Source: Siphonobacter sp. BAB-5405
GTDB taxonomy: Bacteria > Bacteroidota > Bacteroidia > Cytophagales > Spirosomataceae
Direction: 5' to 3'
Assembly: GCF_002872335.1 (NCBI RefSeq)
Contig: NZ_NJAG01000005.1
Location: forward strand, 1 to 64,000
Length of the DNA: 64,000 nucleotides
In this document: positions 37,132 through 45,352 of the stretch, one piece after another
How the letters are laid out: each line of letters opens with the position of its first letter
Numbering within the stretch: the first letter of the stretch is position 1
Position numbers and translations under genes: made by a program
The notes under the pieces: generated by a model
Seen by the model: the letters and a program-made list of their open reading frames with translations, nothing else
Databases searched by the model: none
Told to the model about the DNA's origin: nothing

Positions 37132-37911
37132 TCAATCTATGGTTACTAAGCCGTTTTTGGTCAGAATTTCACGGGCCAGGTTCAGGTAACTGATGGCTCC
37201 TTTGGAATCTGCGTCGTGAGCAATGGCAGGCACCCCAAAGCTGGGCGATTCGGAAAGACGGATGTTCCGGGGAATGATGGTATTAAAAACCATATTCTGG
37301 AAGTGAGCCGTTACTTCATTCACCACCTGATTGGATAACCGTACCCGCAGATCATACATCGTCAACAGAATTCCCTCGATACTCAGGTTGGTGTTCAGTC
37401 GCGTCTGAATGATCTTGATCGTGTTGAGCAACTTCCCTAAGCCTTCCAGAGCGAAGTATTCACACTGTACGGGAATAATGACGGAATCAGAAGCCACGAG
37501 GCTGTTGATCGTAATTAAGCCCAGCGAAGGCGAACAGTCGATAATGACGAAATCATACTCATCGCGAACAGAAGCCAGGGCTTCTTTCATTTTTTCTTCG
37601 CGGGTTTTCAGATTGATCATTTCAATTTCCGCCCCAACCAGATCAATGTGCGAGGGAATCAGATCGAGGTAATCAATTTCGGTCTGAATGATGATATCGG
37701 ATACGTTAATTCCATCGACCATGCATTCGTAGATGGAATTTTCAATTTCTTTCGGATTGAACCCGAGTCCCGACGTAGAGTTAGCCTGTGGGTCAGCGTC
37801 TACAATCAACGTGCGGTACTCCAGGGTTGCCAAACTAGCGGCGAGGTTGATCGTAGTGGTGGTTTTCCCGACTCCCCCCTTCTGGTTGGCAATGGCAATG
37901 ACTTTGGCCAT
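37132..37911 (-). CDS. parA: Chromosome-partitioning ATPase ParA (Soj)
   Basis: A 259-residue deviant Walker-A ATPase: KGGVGKTTTTINLAASLA with the signature Lys, Walker A-prime DADPQANSTSGLG, and Walker B FVIIDCSPSLGLITINSLVA. It binds DNA without sequence and, with ParB at parS, moves the chromosome origin. It precedes parB by about 48 bases in one operon. Length is standard for chromosomal Soj; plasmid ParA proteins are usually longer at the N-terminus, so a chromosomal locus near oriC is likely. Confidence 0.95.
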   Translation of the reverse strand: MAKVIAIANQKGGVGKTTTTINLAASLATLEYRTLIVDADPQANSTSGLGFNPKEIENSIYECMVDGINVSDIIIQTEIDYLDLIPSHIDLVGAEIEMINLKTREEKMKEALASVRDEYDFVIIDCSPSLGLITINSLVASDSVIIPVQCEYFALEGLGKLLNTIKIIQTRLNTNLSIEGILLTMYDLRVRLSNQVVNEVTAHFQNMVFNTIIPRNIRLSESPSFGVPAIAHDADSKGAISYLNLAREILTKNGLVTID

Positions 37912-37972
37912 AAGTAAACTCAGTGCGTTAGAATTTCAAAGATGCGAACAAACCACCGGATTGCCTAGCAAA

Positions 37973-37991
37973 TGTTCCACGAAGTTTCACG
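37973..37991. promoter_or_regulatory. parS: parS-like half-sites upstream of parA
   Basis: TGTTCCACG (one mismatch) and GTTTCACG (exact) match left halves of the conserved parS palindrome TGTTTCACGTGAAACA, but they lie in the same orientation and no full palindrome is formed. A degenerate or decayed site is possible. Confidence 0.25.
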
Positions 37992-38105
37992 CTAAAAGTT
38001 TTTCTTGAAGCAGGGGTAGAAACTCTTATTGATTGTCAGTGCCTTATTAAGCAAAGTACCCTAAAAAAATAAGTAATCAGGCGATTTGTCGGGCTTTGGG
38101 CCTCC

Positions 38106-39131
38106 TCAACCCCATACTTTGGTGCCTTCCGTACAGTTCTTGCACATCTCAATTTCCGAACGGCTTCGAATCAGGGAAGCCCGGAATTGTTCGTAAGGTT
38201 TGGACTTCCATAATTGCTTGAAGGAATCCTGCTTGAGGTCGCCCAGTCGGTACTCGGCATCTTTATCAAAACAGCAGGGTACTACCAGCCCGTCCCAGGT
38301 AATCACGCAGCTGTGCCACATTTTCCAGCAGTGATCCACGAATTTGTTTTTGATGCGGTACGTACCATCCGTTTGTTTGGCGTAGCGGGAGTATTTGTCA
38401 ATGGTCGGAATTAGTGGATCCCCTCCTTCGTAATCGTAGATCTGGGCCGTTTTCAATCCGACTGCATCCACGCCAAGTTCAGCTGCCAGCTTTTTCACGT
38501 CCTCAATCTGGTGCTCATTGGGCTGCACGACCAGAAACTGAAAAATGACGTGGGGCGTCTGCGACTTCAGTTCTTTTTTCCACTTGAGAATATGCTTCGT
38601 CCCCTCGATAACTTTATGCAGCTTCCCGCCTACGCGGTACTGCTGATACACATCCTGGGTGGTACCGTCGATGGAAATGATGAGTCGGTCGAGACCGCTT
38701 TCGACCGTTTTCTTTGCGTTAGCGTCGGTCAGATAATGAGCGTTGGTGGAAGTCGCCGTATAAATTCCCTTCTGGGAAGCATACTGCACCATCTCCAGAA
38801 ATTGCGGATGCAGGTAGGGTTCGCCCTGGAAATAAAAAATCAGGTACAGCAATTCGGCTCCAATTTCATCGATCGTACGCTTGAACAGATCCCCTTCGAG
38901 CATACCCGTGGGCCGGGTAAACGACCGCAGGCCACTCGGACATTCCGGGCAACGCAGGTTACAGGAGGTCGTAGGCTCAAAGGATAAAGCAATGGGCAAA
39001 CCCCGATGCACGGGCTTTTGGGTAATCTTCGATTCGATATAGCTCGATACGACTTTCAGTCCGTTCCAGACTCGCCGGGCGGTGAGTTTGGAGGCGAAAT
39101 TCAGTCCATCGCTAAGGTTACGGTTGATCAT
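38106..39131 (-). CDS. Radical SAM protein with SPASM domain
   Basis: A protein of about 340 residues. The radical SAM cluster motif CxxxCxxC is in PTTSCNLRCPECPSG, followed by the SAM-site Glu/Gly motif FYFQGEPYLHP. The C-terminal SPASM region has Cys residues in CWKMWHSCVITWDG, VVPCCFDKDAEYRLGDL and EMCKNCTEG for auxiliary 4Fe-4S clusters. SPASM proteins modify peptides or act in cofactor or sugar synthesis; no precursor peptide is seen beside it. I start at MINRNLSDG; further ATGs exist up to 39179. Single gene, head to tail with the peroxidase gene. Substrate unknown. Confidence 0.85.
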   Translation of the reverse strand: MINRNLSDGLNFASKLTARRVWNGLKVVSSYIESKITQKPVHRGLPIALSFEPTTSCNLRCPECPSGLRSFTRPTGMLEGDLFKRTIDEIGAELLYLIFYFQGEPYLHPQFLEMVQYASQKGIYTATSTNAHYLTDANAKKTVESGLDRLIISIDGTTQDVYQQYRVGGKLHKVIEGTKHILKWKKELKSQTPHVIFQFLVVQPNEHQIEDVKKLAAELGVDAVGLKTAQIYDYEGGDPLIPTIDKYSRYAKQTDGTYRIKNKFVDHCWKMWHSCVITWDGLVVPCCFDKDAEYRLGDLKQDSFKQLWKSKPYEQFRASLIRSRSEIEMCKNCTEGTKVWG

Positions 39132-39226
39132 ACGGTCAGCTAAAAGGCCGGACATGGGCCGGCTACTCCCCATCGGCAAACTCTCTTTTCTCAGTATTTA
39201 TTCCCGACAGGCTCCGAAATTTCCAG

Positions 39227-40984
39227 TTAAGGCAAATCCGTCAACGTTTTCATGAACGCAACCAGATCGGATTTTTCCTGAGCACTCAGGTGCAAAGGCT
39301 CAGGCGAAAGGGTCTGATTGGGGACGTTCAGTCCAATACCCAGGCCTCCGCCCCGATCATAAAACTCAACAACTTCCTCCAGGGTTTGAAATACGCCATT
39401 GTGCATGTACGGACCCGTATGCTCGACATTACGGAGCGTCGGCGTTTTGAAGGCATAACGGACAACGTCGAAATTAGCGATGACACCCGCTCCCCGATCC
39501 GTATCCAGCCGAGGGTTTGATAAATCCGCGTTGGCAGGAACGCCCAGTACTTCCACATCCGAATGTTCATACGAAGGCGGTAACATGCTGTTGGTCAGGG
39601 GCAAAAAATGGCAGGTGGCACACTTCGCTTTTCCGGCAAACAGGTTCAGTCCGCGTTTTTCTTCCGGATTCAGGGCTGCGTCGTTTCCCCGCATGTACTG
39701 ATCAAAGCGGGAGTTGAGCCGTTCCAGAGACCGCAAGTAGGCGGCCAGAGCATTCATTACCTGCGGCGGATTTAATTCTCCGTACGCTTTCTGAAAAGCT
39801 TCCTGATAGGCTTTATTTTTTGAAAGCTTGTCAACCGCCGAGGCCAGCGAAGCATCCATTTCCAGCGGATTCCGTAGCACATCCGCAATCTGCATTTCCA
39901 GGGAAGCCGAGCGAGCATCCTGAAACAGCGTAGCCTGTAACGCAGCATTCCAGAGCGTAGGAGCATTTCGGGGTACGGACCCATGGTTGCCCATGGCCAT
40001 ACTCTTCGGCAACCCATCGGTGAACGCTCGCCCCGGCTGATGGCAGGTGGCACAGCTCCGCTGTCCGTTTCCGGAAAGCAGGGGTTCTGAAAACAGTTTC
40101 TGTCCCAGAGCAATCCGTTCTTCCGTAGCCGTCCATTCGGGATGAGGACTGTACAGCTCGGGCCGGAAAAGCTGTTCGTCAAAAATCCACCAGGCCGTGG
40201 GTATTAGGAATCGACCGTCATCTTCCAGCGATTTAATCCCCAATTCCTGCTGGTACTTTTCCAGGGCTTTACACAACGGTCGCAGTCGCTGCGTCAGAAA
40301 AGCCGAACGGTCCAGGTTATCAAATTCAGTCTGTAAGCTTTGTTTGGTCTCTGCTAATAACTTCTGAATATCCGGCACATCCTCGTATTCTTTCAGCAAA
40401 TCCTCACAGCCTTCCAGCGAAGCAATTGCTTCCGGGAGCGAATACCGTACCGTCGGCGAATCGTAGCCTGTCATACCCAGCGTCGCGATGCGGGCTAGTT
40501 CGAGCCGCATGGCATCCCAGAAATTAACCTCTTTAAGTTCGTTGAGCCAGGGATGTTTCCGTAGGAGTCCGGCATTGATCGTTAATTGCTCGCATTCCTG
40601 CTGTAATTCATCCAGTCGAGTGGTATCTAATCGTGGAAAAATGATCGATTCGATCACCTGAAACCCCTGGGGTTCAATCAGGAGCTGATCTTCCATTTCC
40701 ACTTCATCGACGGGCGGACCATTGATCTGACGAGCCATGACGGGATCGTAGCCTTCTACCAGCCACTCAATTCGTTTATAAGCCAAACGAGCATTCAGAA
40801 ACGACTGGCGGGAATTGACCGTATCCAGCGGGTAACTCAGTTCGAGGCGTTCGGCTGTTCGTTCAAATTCAATCAAACGTTGTTGAAAACGCGTTTTAAC
40901 ATCTTCCACACGGGTCTGACTGTGCCAGGCGGGCAAAGTCGGTAAGAGTACGATTCCAATCAGAATAATCCACCAACGGGACAT
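39227..40984 (-). CDS. Di-haem cytochrome c peroxidase with N-terminal imelysin-like helical domain
   Basis: A 585-residue exported protein. The first 245 residues are helical with ARQINGPPVDEVEMEDQLLI and PQGFQVIESIIFP, resembling the imelysin-type helical bundle that Bacteroidota fuse to this enzyme. The second part is a MauG/CcpA-type di-haem peroxidase with two haem sites, CATCHQPGRAF and CATCHFLPLTN, plus GVFQTLEEVVEFYDRGGG and LSAQEKSDLVAFMKTLT at the end. It probably reduces hydrogen peroxide or oxidises a substrate in the periplasm. N-terminal helix (MSRWWIILIGIVLLPTLPAW) acts as signal or anchor. Confidence 0.88.
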   Translation of the reverse strand: MSRWWIILIGIVLLPTLPAWHSQTRVEDVKTRFQQRLIEFERTAERLELSYPLDTVNSRQSFLNARLAYKRIEWLVEGYDPVMARQINGPPVDEVEMEDQLLIEPQGFQVIESIIFPRLDTTRLDELQQECEQLTINAGLLRKHPWLNELKEVNFWDAMRLELARIATLGMTGYDSPTVRYSLPEAIASLEGCEDLLKEYEDVPDIQKLLAETKQSLQTEFDNLDRSAFLTQRLRPLCKALEKYQQELGIKSLEDDGRFLIPTAWWIFDEQLFRPELYSPHPEWTATEERIALGQKLFSEPLLSGNGQRSCATCHQPGRAFTDGLPKSMAMGNHGSVPRNAPTLWNAALQATLFQDARSASLEMQIADVLRNPLEMDASLASAVDKLSKNKAYQEAFQKAYGELNPPQVMNALAAYLRSLERLNSRFDQYMRGNDAALNPEEKRGLNLFAGKAKCATCHFLPLTNSMLPPSYEHSDVEVLGVPANADLSNPRLDTDRGAGVIANFDVVRYAFKTPTLRNVEHTGPYMHNGVFQTLEEVVEFYDRGGGLGIGLNVPNQTLSPEPLHLSAQEKSDLVAFMKTLTDLP

Positions 40985-41177
40985 AGAGACAAGGGGGTTT
41001 GGGAAGGATCACCAGGTTTTTCACTCAAAAGTACCGCTCTTTTTCAGGATTTTCTTTCTTTTTCTGGCGGGACTTTCATTCAAAAGCATTCTACCGCTCA
41101 GGAATTTCCCGATCATTTTTAGTAGTTAATTCCTGGATTTTCGCCACATTTCCGGGGTATTCAACCTCTTTTTAGGC

Positions 41178-42275
41178 ATGCATTCGGATCGTTTATATCA
41201 ACTGGCCCTCTGGCTTACGCCGGGCGTAGGCGATATGCTTACCCGCTTGCTGATGGCCCATTGCGGCTCAGCAGAAGCGGTTTTTAAACTTCCTCCCGGA
41301 AAACTTCAGAAAATACGGGGTATTGGTGATTTGCTCTCGCGAAACATCGCCGCCAAAAGCACTTTTGTCCAGGCCGAGCAGCTACTCGAACAAGCCTTAC
41401 GGGAGGCTGTTGAGATTACCGCTTTCAATGAAGAGGGCTATCCGCAACGGCTCAAATCCGTTTACGACGCACCCGCTCTGCTTTTTTCAAAAGGAAAAGG
41501 CTCGGTCAATCCCGTACGAAGCGTAGGCATTGTGGGTACACGGCGAGCCAGTGAGTACGGAAAAAAAATTACCGAAGAAATTGTTGAACAACTCGTTCCC
41601 TATCGGGCGGCTATTATTAGTGGACTGGCCTACGGAATTGACATTACCGCTCATAAGGCGGCTTTGAAACACGATTTGCCCACGTTTGGAGTCATGGCGA
41701 ATGGCCTGGATCTGGTCTATCCCGCTGTGCATCAGAAAACGGCTTTACAAATGCAGGAAAAAGGAGGTCTTTTTTCGGAGCAAACCCTGGGTACGCAACC
41801 AGACCGCCGTTTTTTTCTGGACCGTAATCGCATCATTGCCGGACTTTCGGACGTAGTCATTGTCATTGAATCGGCGGTTAGAGGCGGGGCAATGGGTACT
41901 GCCGAATACGCCAATAACTACAACCGGGACGTTTTTGCGGTACCGGGCAACCTGACCAGCCCAAATTCAGAAGGATGCAACTCCCTGATTGCCCGCAATA
42001 AGGCCACTATTTTTACCAGTGTACCGCAGATGATTGAGACATTAGGCTGGCAAGAAAATGGGGAGCCATTGAAAATGCCAACCCTGGATTTAAGCCGATT
42101 TTCGCAGGAAGAAAGTCAGATTATTCGCCTTTTTCGTGATTCAGGAGCCATGCACGTAGACGATCTGGCCTGGAAATCGCAATTACCTATGTCCCGACTG
42201 GCTTCCTTACTGCTTAATCTGGAATTTCAGGGATTCATTAAAAGTTTGCCGGGAAAAGTATACGGTTTGGCCTGA
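41178..42275 (+). CDS. dprA: DNA-processing protein DprA
   Basis: A 365-residue DprA/Smf protein that loads RecA on incoming single-stranded DNA in transformation. N-terminal helix-hairpin-helix-like part (KLQKIRGIGDLLSRNIAAKS), Rossmann-like core with SVGIVGTRRASEYGKKITEE, AAIISGLAYGIDITAHKAAL and VFAVPGNLTSPNSEGCNSLI, and a C-terminal winged helix (DDLAWKSQLPMSRLASLLLN). Family length is normal. Single gene, no other competence gene nearby. Confidence 0.95.
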   Translation: MHSDRLYQLALWLTPGVGDMLTRLLMAHCGSAEAVFKLPPGKLQKIRGIGDLLSRNIAAKSTFVQAEQLLEQALREAVEITAFNEEGYPQRLKSVYDAPALLFSKGKGSVNPVRSVGIVGTRRASEYGKKITEEIVEQLVPYRAAIISGLAYGIDITAHKAALKHDLPTFGVMANGLDLVYPAVHQKTALQMQEKGGLFSEQTLGTQPDRRFFLDRNRIIAGLSDVVIVIESAVRGGAMGTAEYANNYNRDVFAVPGNLTSPNSEGCNSLIARNKATIFTSVPQMIETLGWQENGEPLKMPTLDLSRFSQEESQIIRLFRDSGAMHVDDLAWKSQLPMSRLASLLLNLEFQGFIKSLPGKVYGLA

Positions 42276-42276
42276 G

Positions 42277-42315
42277 AAGTAAGTTGAAAGTTTGAGTAGG
42301 TTTGAAGTTTAAAAG
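42277..42315. repeat. Intergenic GTTTGAAGTTTA-type repeat
   Basis: AAGTTGAAAGTTTGAGTAGG and TTTGAAGTTTAAAAG directly after dprA are of the same type as repeats at 35388-35475 and 62262-62480. Confidence 0.45.
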
Positions 42316-42424
42316 CACAACATCCCCATCCGACTAGCAAGGTCTGGTCTAACCGATTTATCTTTTCCAGAACTACTCAACTGGCTAGTTCATACCACTG
42401 TAAAGCTCAGAATCTATTAAAACT

Positions 42425-43243
42425 TTGACTCATTACGAACAACTTGGCGTTTCTTCCCGGGCATCCATTGAAGAGATCAAGCGAGCGTACCGAAAGCTGG
42501 CCGTAACCTGGCATCCGGACAAAAATCCCGGTCAAACCCAGGCAGAAGAGCGTTTCAAGGCTATCAATGAAGCCTACCGGGTACTTTCCGATCCGGCTCT
42601 CCGAGCTTCGTACGATCTAAAGCTTACCTACGGAACTCAGCCCCCCGTTACGCCGCCACCGCCGCCCAGACCCCGCCCTACTCCGGTGCAGCCACCACGA
42701 CCTACGGTTCATCGCTGGCTGATTCCGGGCATTGGCTTACTGGTTGTATTCGTGGCGTTGGGGGTGGTTGCTTTTCAGCAATACGAACAGAAACAAGCCG
42801 TAACCGAAGTAGCGGATGCCACCCGGTTGCTAGTCGATGAAGATACGACCGCAGCGATGGGGAAACTTAACGAGGCCATTCACCACGACGAAACCCTTAC
42901 TTCGGCTTATCGTCTGCGAGGACAGGTATTATTGCGGTTACGAGAATTTCAGACGGCCTATCCGGATTTGTTGCGAGCCTCGCAGGAAGATCCTTTCGAT
43001 GAAGACTTGTACTTTAATTTGGCTACCTGTAGCTATTACCTGAAGAAGTACGCCCAGAGCCGCTCGCATCTCAACAAGGTACTGACGCTATCCCCTCAAA
43101 ATGGCAAAGCTCTGACCATGCGGGGAACCAACTTCTGGCTGGAAAAAGATTCCTTGCAAGCCTGTGAAGATTGGCAAAAAGCTGCCAGTTTGGGCGAAAC
43201 GGAAGCGAAAACTTTGGTTCATGACTATTGTAACCTACGATGA
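42425..43243 (+). CDS. DnaJ-domain protein with membrane helix and TPRs
   Basis: A 272-residue protein with a J-domain (residues 1-65; [20 protein letters not shown], the HPD triad in [10 protein letters not shown], then [14 protein letters not shown]), a proline-rich linker ([20 protein letters not shown]), one membrane helix ([20 protein letters not shown]) and TPR-like repeats to the C-terminus. The J-domain would be cytoplasmic and could recruit DnaK to the membrane; the TPRs would be periplasmic. The only start that fits is TTG. Single gene; the 479 bases after it hold no gene but many inverted repeats. Confidence 0.85.
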   Translation: MTHYEQLGVSSRASIEEIKRAYRKLAVTWHPDKNPGQTQAEERFKAINEAYRVLSDPALRASYDLKLTYGTQPPVTPPPPPRPRPTPVQPPRPTVHRWLIPGIGLLVVFVALGVVAFQQYEQKQAVTEVADATRLLVDEDTTAAMGKLNEAIHHDETLTSAYRLRGQVLLRLREFQTAYPDLLRASQEDPFDEDLYFNLATCSYYLKKYAQSRSHLNKVLTLSPQNGKALTMRGTNFWLEKDSLQACEDWQKAASLGETEAKTLVHDYCNLR

Positions 43244-43261
43244 TACGATCATCGTTTATCT

Positions 43262-43690
43262 TAGACAGCATCAGGTGCGTTTTCCGTCCCGCTGAGACGG
43301 CTGGTGTTTTAGTCCGTATCGCGAACACCGCTCACTTCCTTTTGCTCGGTCCACCGTATTGCTAAGGGATTAGGCGGCTTGAGCCCGCCATGGAATGGGA
43401 TAGGACGGGGATCGGTTTATGTCGTCGACTATGCTAATACACTAATAAATATCAGAAGATGAAAACCCCTCCCGCCTATCACCGCGTAACGACCTACGAT
43501 AGCTGCAATGCGGTGGGCTAAAGCAGGCTATCGTTAGTCGTGGAGTGGCTGATAGGCTACCGAATAGCCGTGTATGCGGCCCCAAACTTCGTCTAGGTGA
43601 ATAACGACCTTCCAAAGGAGCCACAGATCGTTAAATAGAAAGAGGTTACTAGCTCTCCGTGTTTACTAGGACCGAATTCTACACTGTCTA
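43262..43690. ncRNA. Gene-free region with dense nested inverted repeats (candidate structured RNA)
   Basis: Between the convergent dnaJ-like and pyrE genes there is no credible reading frame. The region holds many pairable segments: CAGC/GCTG enclosing CCGTC/GACGG (43266-43303), GGTGTT/AACACC (43303-43308 with 43324-43329), GGCGG/CCGCC (43373-43389), and one long hairpin with GCCTATCA/TGATAGGC (43474-43481 with 43550-43557), CCGC/GTGG, ACGAC/GTCGT (43489-43493 with 43537-43541), ACGATAGC/GCTATCGT (43496-43503 with 43527-43534) and TGC/GCA. It does not carry the conserved sequences of RNase P RNA, tmRNA or SRP RNA that I would expect. Strand unknown. Confidence 0.35.
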
Positions 43691-43722
43691 GGAAAACGTA
43701 AATAGATAGAAATAAACGATCA

Positions 43723-44358
43723 TTACTGCCGCCACGTATCAGGCGATTGTCGCCACTCCTTGAGTGTATCTACCTGATCGTCGGTAATATAACCCAGAGG
43801 TACGGCAGCTTCTACTAGGGCATTATAGTTACTCAAACAGTGAAGCGTAACGCCTGCCTGCTGGAAATTTTGTTCGGCAACGGGAAAACCGTAGGTAAAA
43901 ATAGCCGCCATACCCACGATTTCAGCTCCGGCGTTTCGTAACGCATCTACGGCTTTCAATGAGCTTCCACCCGTCGAAATCAAATCTTCAATCACGACGA
44001 CTTTCTGACCCGCTTCCAGACGACCTTCAATCTGATTGCCCATGCCATGTTCTTTCGGTTTCGGACGAACGTATAGAAAGGGTAAGCCCAGCACATCAGC
44101 CACCAAAGCTCCCTGCGGAATACCCGCTGTGGCAACTCCAGCAATGGCTTCGACACCCGCAAACTGGGTTTTGATTGCCTCAGCGAGTGCTTCTTTGATG
44201 TACGTACGAACCGGAGCCGAAGAAAGCGTAACCCGGTTGTCGCAATAAATGGGTGATTTCCAGCCCGAAGCCCAGGTAAAAGGCGATTCAGGACTTAGAC
44301 GTACAGCTTTTACTTCCAAAAGCATTTCAGCCACGCGGGCTGCTACAGTTGATTCCAT
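43723..44358 (-). CDS. pyrE: Orotate phosphoribosyltransferase
   Basis: Converts orotate and PRPP to orotidine 5'-phosphate in pyrimidine synthesis; homodimer, cytoplasmic. The PRPP loop reads VVVIEDLISTGGSSLKAVDA, with FTWASGWKSPIYCDNR at the orotate site and FLYVRPKPKEHGMGNQIEGR in the flexible loop. At 211 residues it is of normal length. It is divergent from a Nudix gene and has a -7 box four bases before its ATG, which would give a leaderless transcript; no attenuator or PyrR site is seen. Confidence 0.96.
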   Translation of the reverse strand: MESTVAARVAEMLLEVKAVRLSPESPFTWASGWKSPIYCDNRVTLSSAPVRTYIKEALAEAIKTQFAGVEAIAGVATAGIPQGALVADVLGLPFLYVRPKPKEHGMGNQIEGRLEAGQKVVVIEDLISTGGSSLKAVDALRNAGAEIVGMAAIFTYGFPVAEQNFQQAGVTLHCLSNYNALVEAAVPLGYITDDQVDTLKEWRQSPDTWRQ

Positions 44359-44362
44359 GGCA

Positions 44363-44370
44363 CAAAAATA
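44363..44370 (-). promoter_or_regulatory. -7 box directly before pyrE (probable leaderless transcript)
   Basis: TATTTTTG on the minus strand fits TAnnTTTG and ends four bases before the pyrE ATG, the same distance as at rlmI. Confidence 0.45.
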
Positions 44371-44529
44371 AAAGGAAGTTGCGGGGTTCCAGCAACCAGC
44401 GTTGGCTTCTAAAAATAATCCATACCGGAACGCAGACTATTCCTTCCGCGTTGTAGGCGGGTCTCCGGTTTTCGTCGTATCCAGGCGATACTTTGTAGAT
44501 TCGAGGATAGAGACTTTCGCAACATCGCT

Positions 44530-44537
44530 TACTTTTG
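44530..44537 (+). promoter_or_regulatory. -7 box of the Nudix gene promoter
   Basis: TACTTTTG fits TAnnTTTG, giving a leader of about 20 bases before the Nudix gene at 44565. The -33 TTG is not at the expected place. Confidence 0.45.
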
Positions 44538-44564
44538 TACCATTAACCATTAGAGAACTCCTGC

Positions 44565-45248
44565 ATGGTCCTGTTTATCAACGACCGTCCCGTTAAGCTG
44601 ACTGATGCTCAGCGATCTGATTTACTACGGGAAAAACGTGACTTTGACGTGGTGATTGACACCCGTCTTGAAGTTATTAAAACCGAAAATTTACACGGTC
44701 ATGTACTTATTCTCAACGCTTCGCTGGCCACTACGGAGCGTTTAATGGATCTTCTTCACGACGAACACCCGGCAGCTCTGCAAAGCATTCTGTTACAGGT
44801 AGCCGATCAGAAGGCCGCCGAAGGAAGATTGAAAAATTACTTCAAAGTGGTAAAGGCAGCTGGTGGCGTAGTCTTCAAAGACGACAAAATGCTGTTGATC
44901 TACCGCCTCAAACGCTGGGACTTACCGAAAGGAAAACTTGATCCGGGCGAGAAATCGAAAGAAGCTTCCTTACGCGAAGTGGAAGAAGAAACGGGCTTAC
45001 AGGCAGAACTGGGCGAGAAAATCTGCACCACCTGGCATACCTATACGCACAACGGCAACCGAATCCTAAAGCGTACGAAGTGGTACCGGATGACTTGCCT
45101 TGACGACCAGCACATGCAACCTCAGGAGGAGGAACACATCGAAAAAATTGCCTGGATGACGAAAAAAGAAGTCCAGAACGCCATGGTCGATTCTTACAGC
45201 TCCATTCGCTACGTTTTTGACCGGCTTTGGAATAGCGTATCGGTTTAA
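44565..45248 (+). CDS. Nudix hydrolase
   Basis: A 227-residue protein whose C-terminal 130 residues are a Nudix domain with the canonical box GKLDPGEKSKEASLREVEEE followed by TGL (G-x5-E-x7-REUxEExGU). RWDLPKGKL before and TWHTYTHNGNRILKRTKWYR after resemble diadenosine polyphosphate hydrolases, so Ap4A- or Ap6A-type substrates are possible. The N-terminal 95 residues are a separate small domain that I cannot name, with VVIDTRLEVIKTENLHGHVL. Single gene with its own promoter and terminator. Confidence 0.85.
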   Translation: MVLFINDRPVKLTDAQRSDLLREKRDFDVVIDTRLEVIKTENLHGHVLILNASLATTERLMDLLHDEHPAALQSILLQVADQKAAEGRLKNYFKVVKAAGGVVFKDDKMLLIYRLKRWDLPKGKLDPGEKSKEASLREVEEETGLQAELGEKICTTWHTYTHNGNRILKRTKWYRMTCLDDQHMQPQEEEHIEKIAWMTKKEVQNAMVDSYSSIRYVFDRLWNSVSV

Positions 45249-45275
45249 TAACTGGTACCGAAGCACATACAAGGT

Positions 45276-45311
45276 AAAAGTCCCGAAGGCAGCATGGCTT
45301 TCGGGACTTTT
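45276..45311. terminator. Bidirectional terminator after the Nudix gene
   Basis: AAAAGTCCCGAAGGC pairs with GCTTTCGGGACTTTT (one G/U pair) around a 6-base loop and is followed by a T run; convergent genes on both sides. Confidence 0.88.
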
Positions 45312-45352
45312 TTTTCGATTTTTTTATCTGAGAATAAGCTCGATTTACATCT

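Noticed and set aside
37132-37911. Plasmid-type partition system
   Set aside because: The short Soj-type ParA, the ParB type and the DUF5683-dapB-lepB neighbours point to the chromosome.
43244-43722. RNase P RNA, tmRNA or SRP RNA in the gene-free region
   Set aside because: The conserved blocks (for example GAGGAAAGTCC for RNase P RNA, an ANNYALAA-type tag reading frame for tmRNA, the GGAAGCAGC loop for SRP RNA) are absent on both strands, so I only call it a candidate structured RNA.
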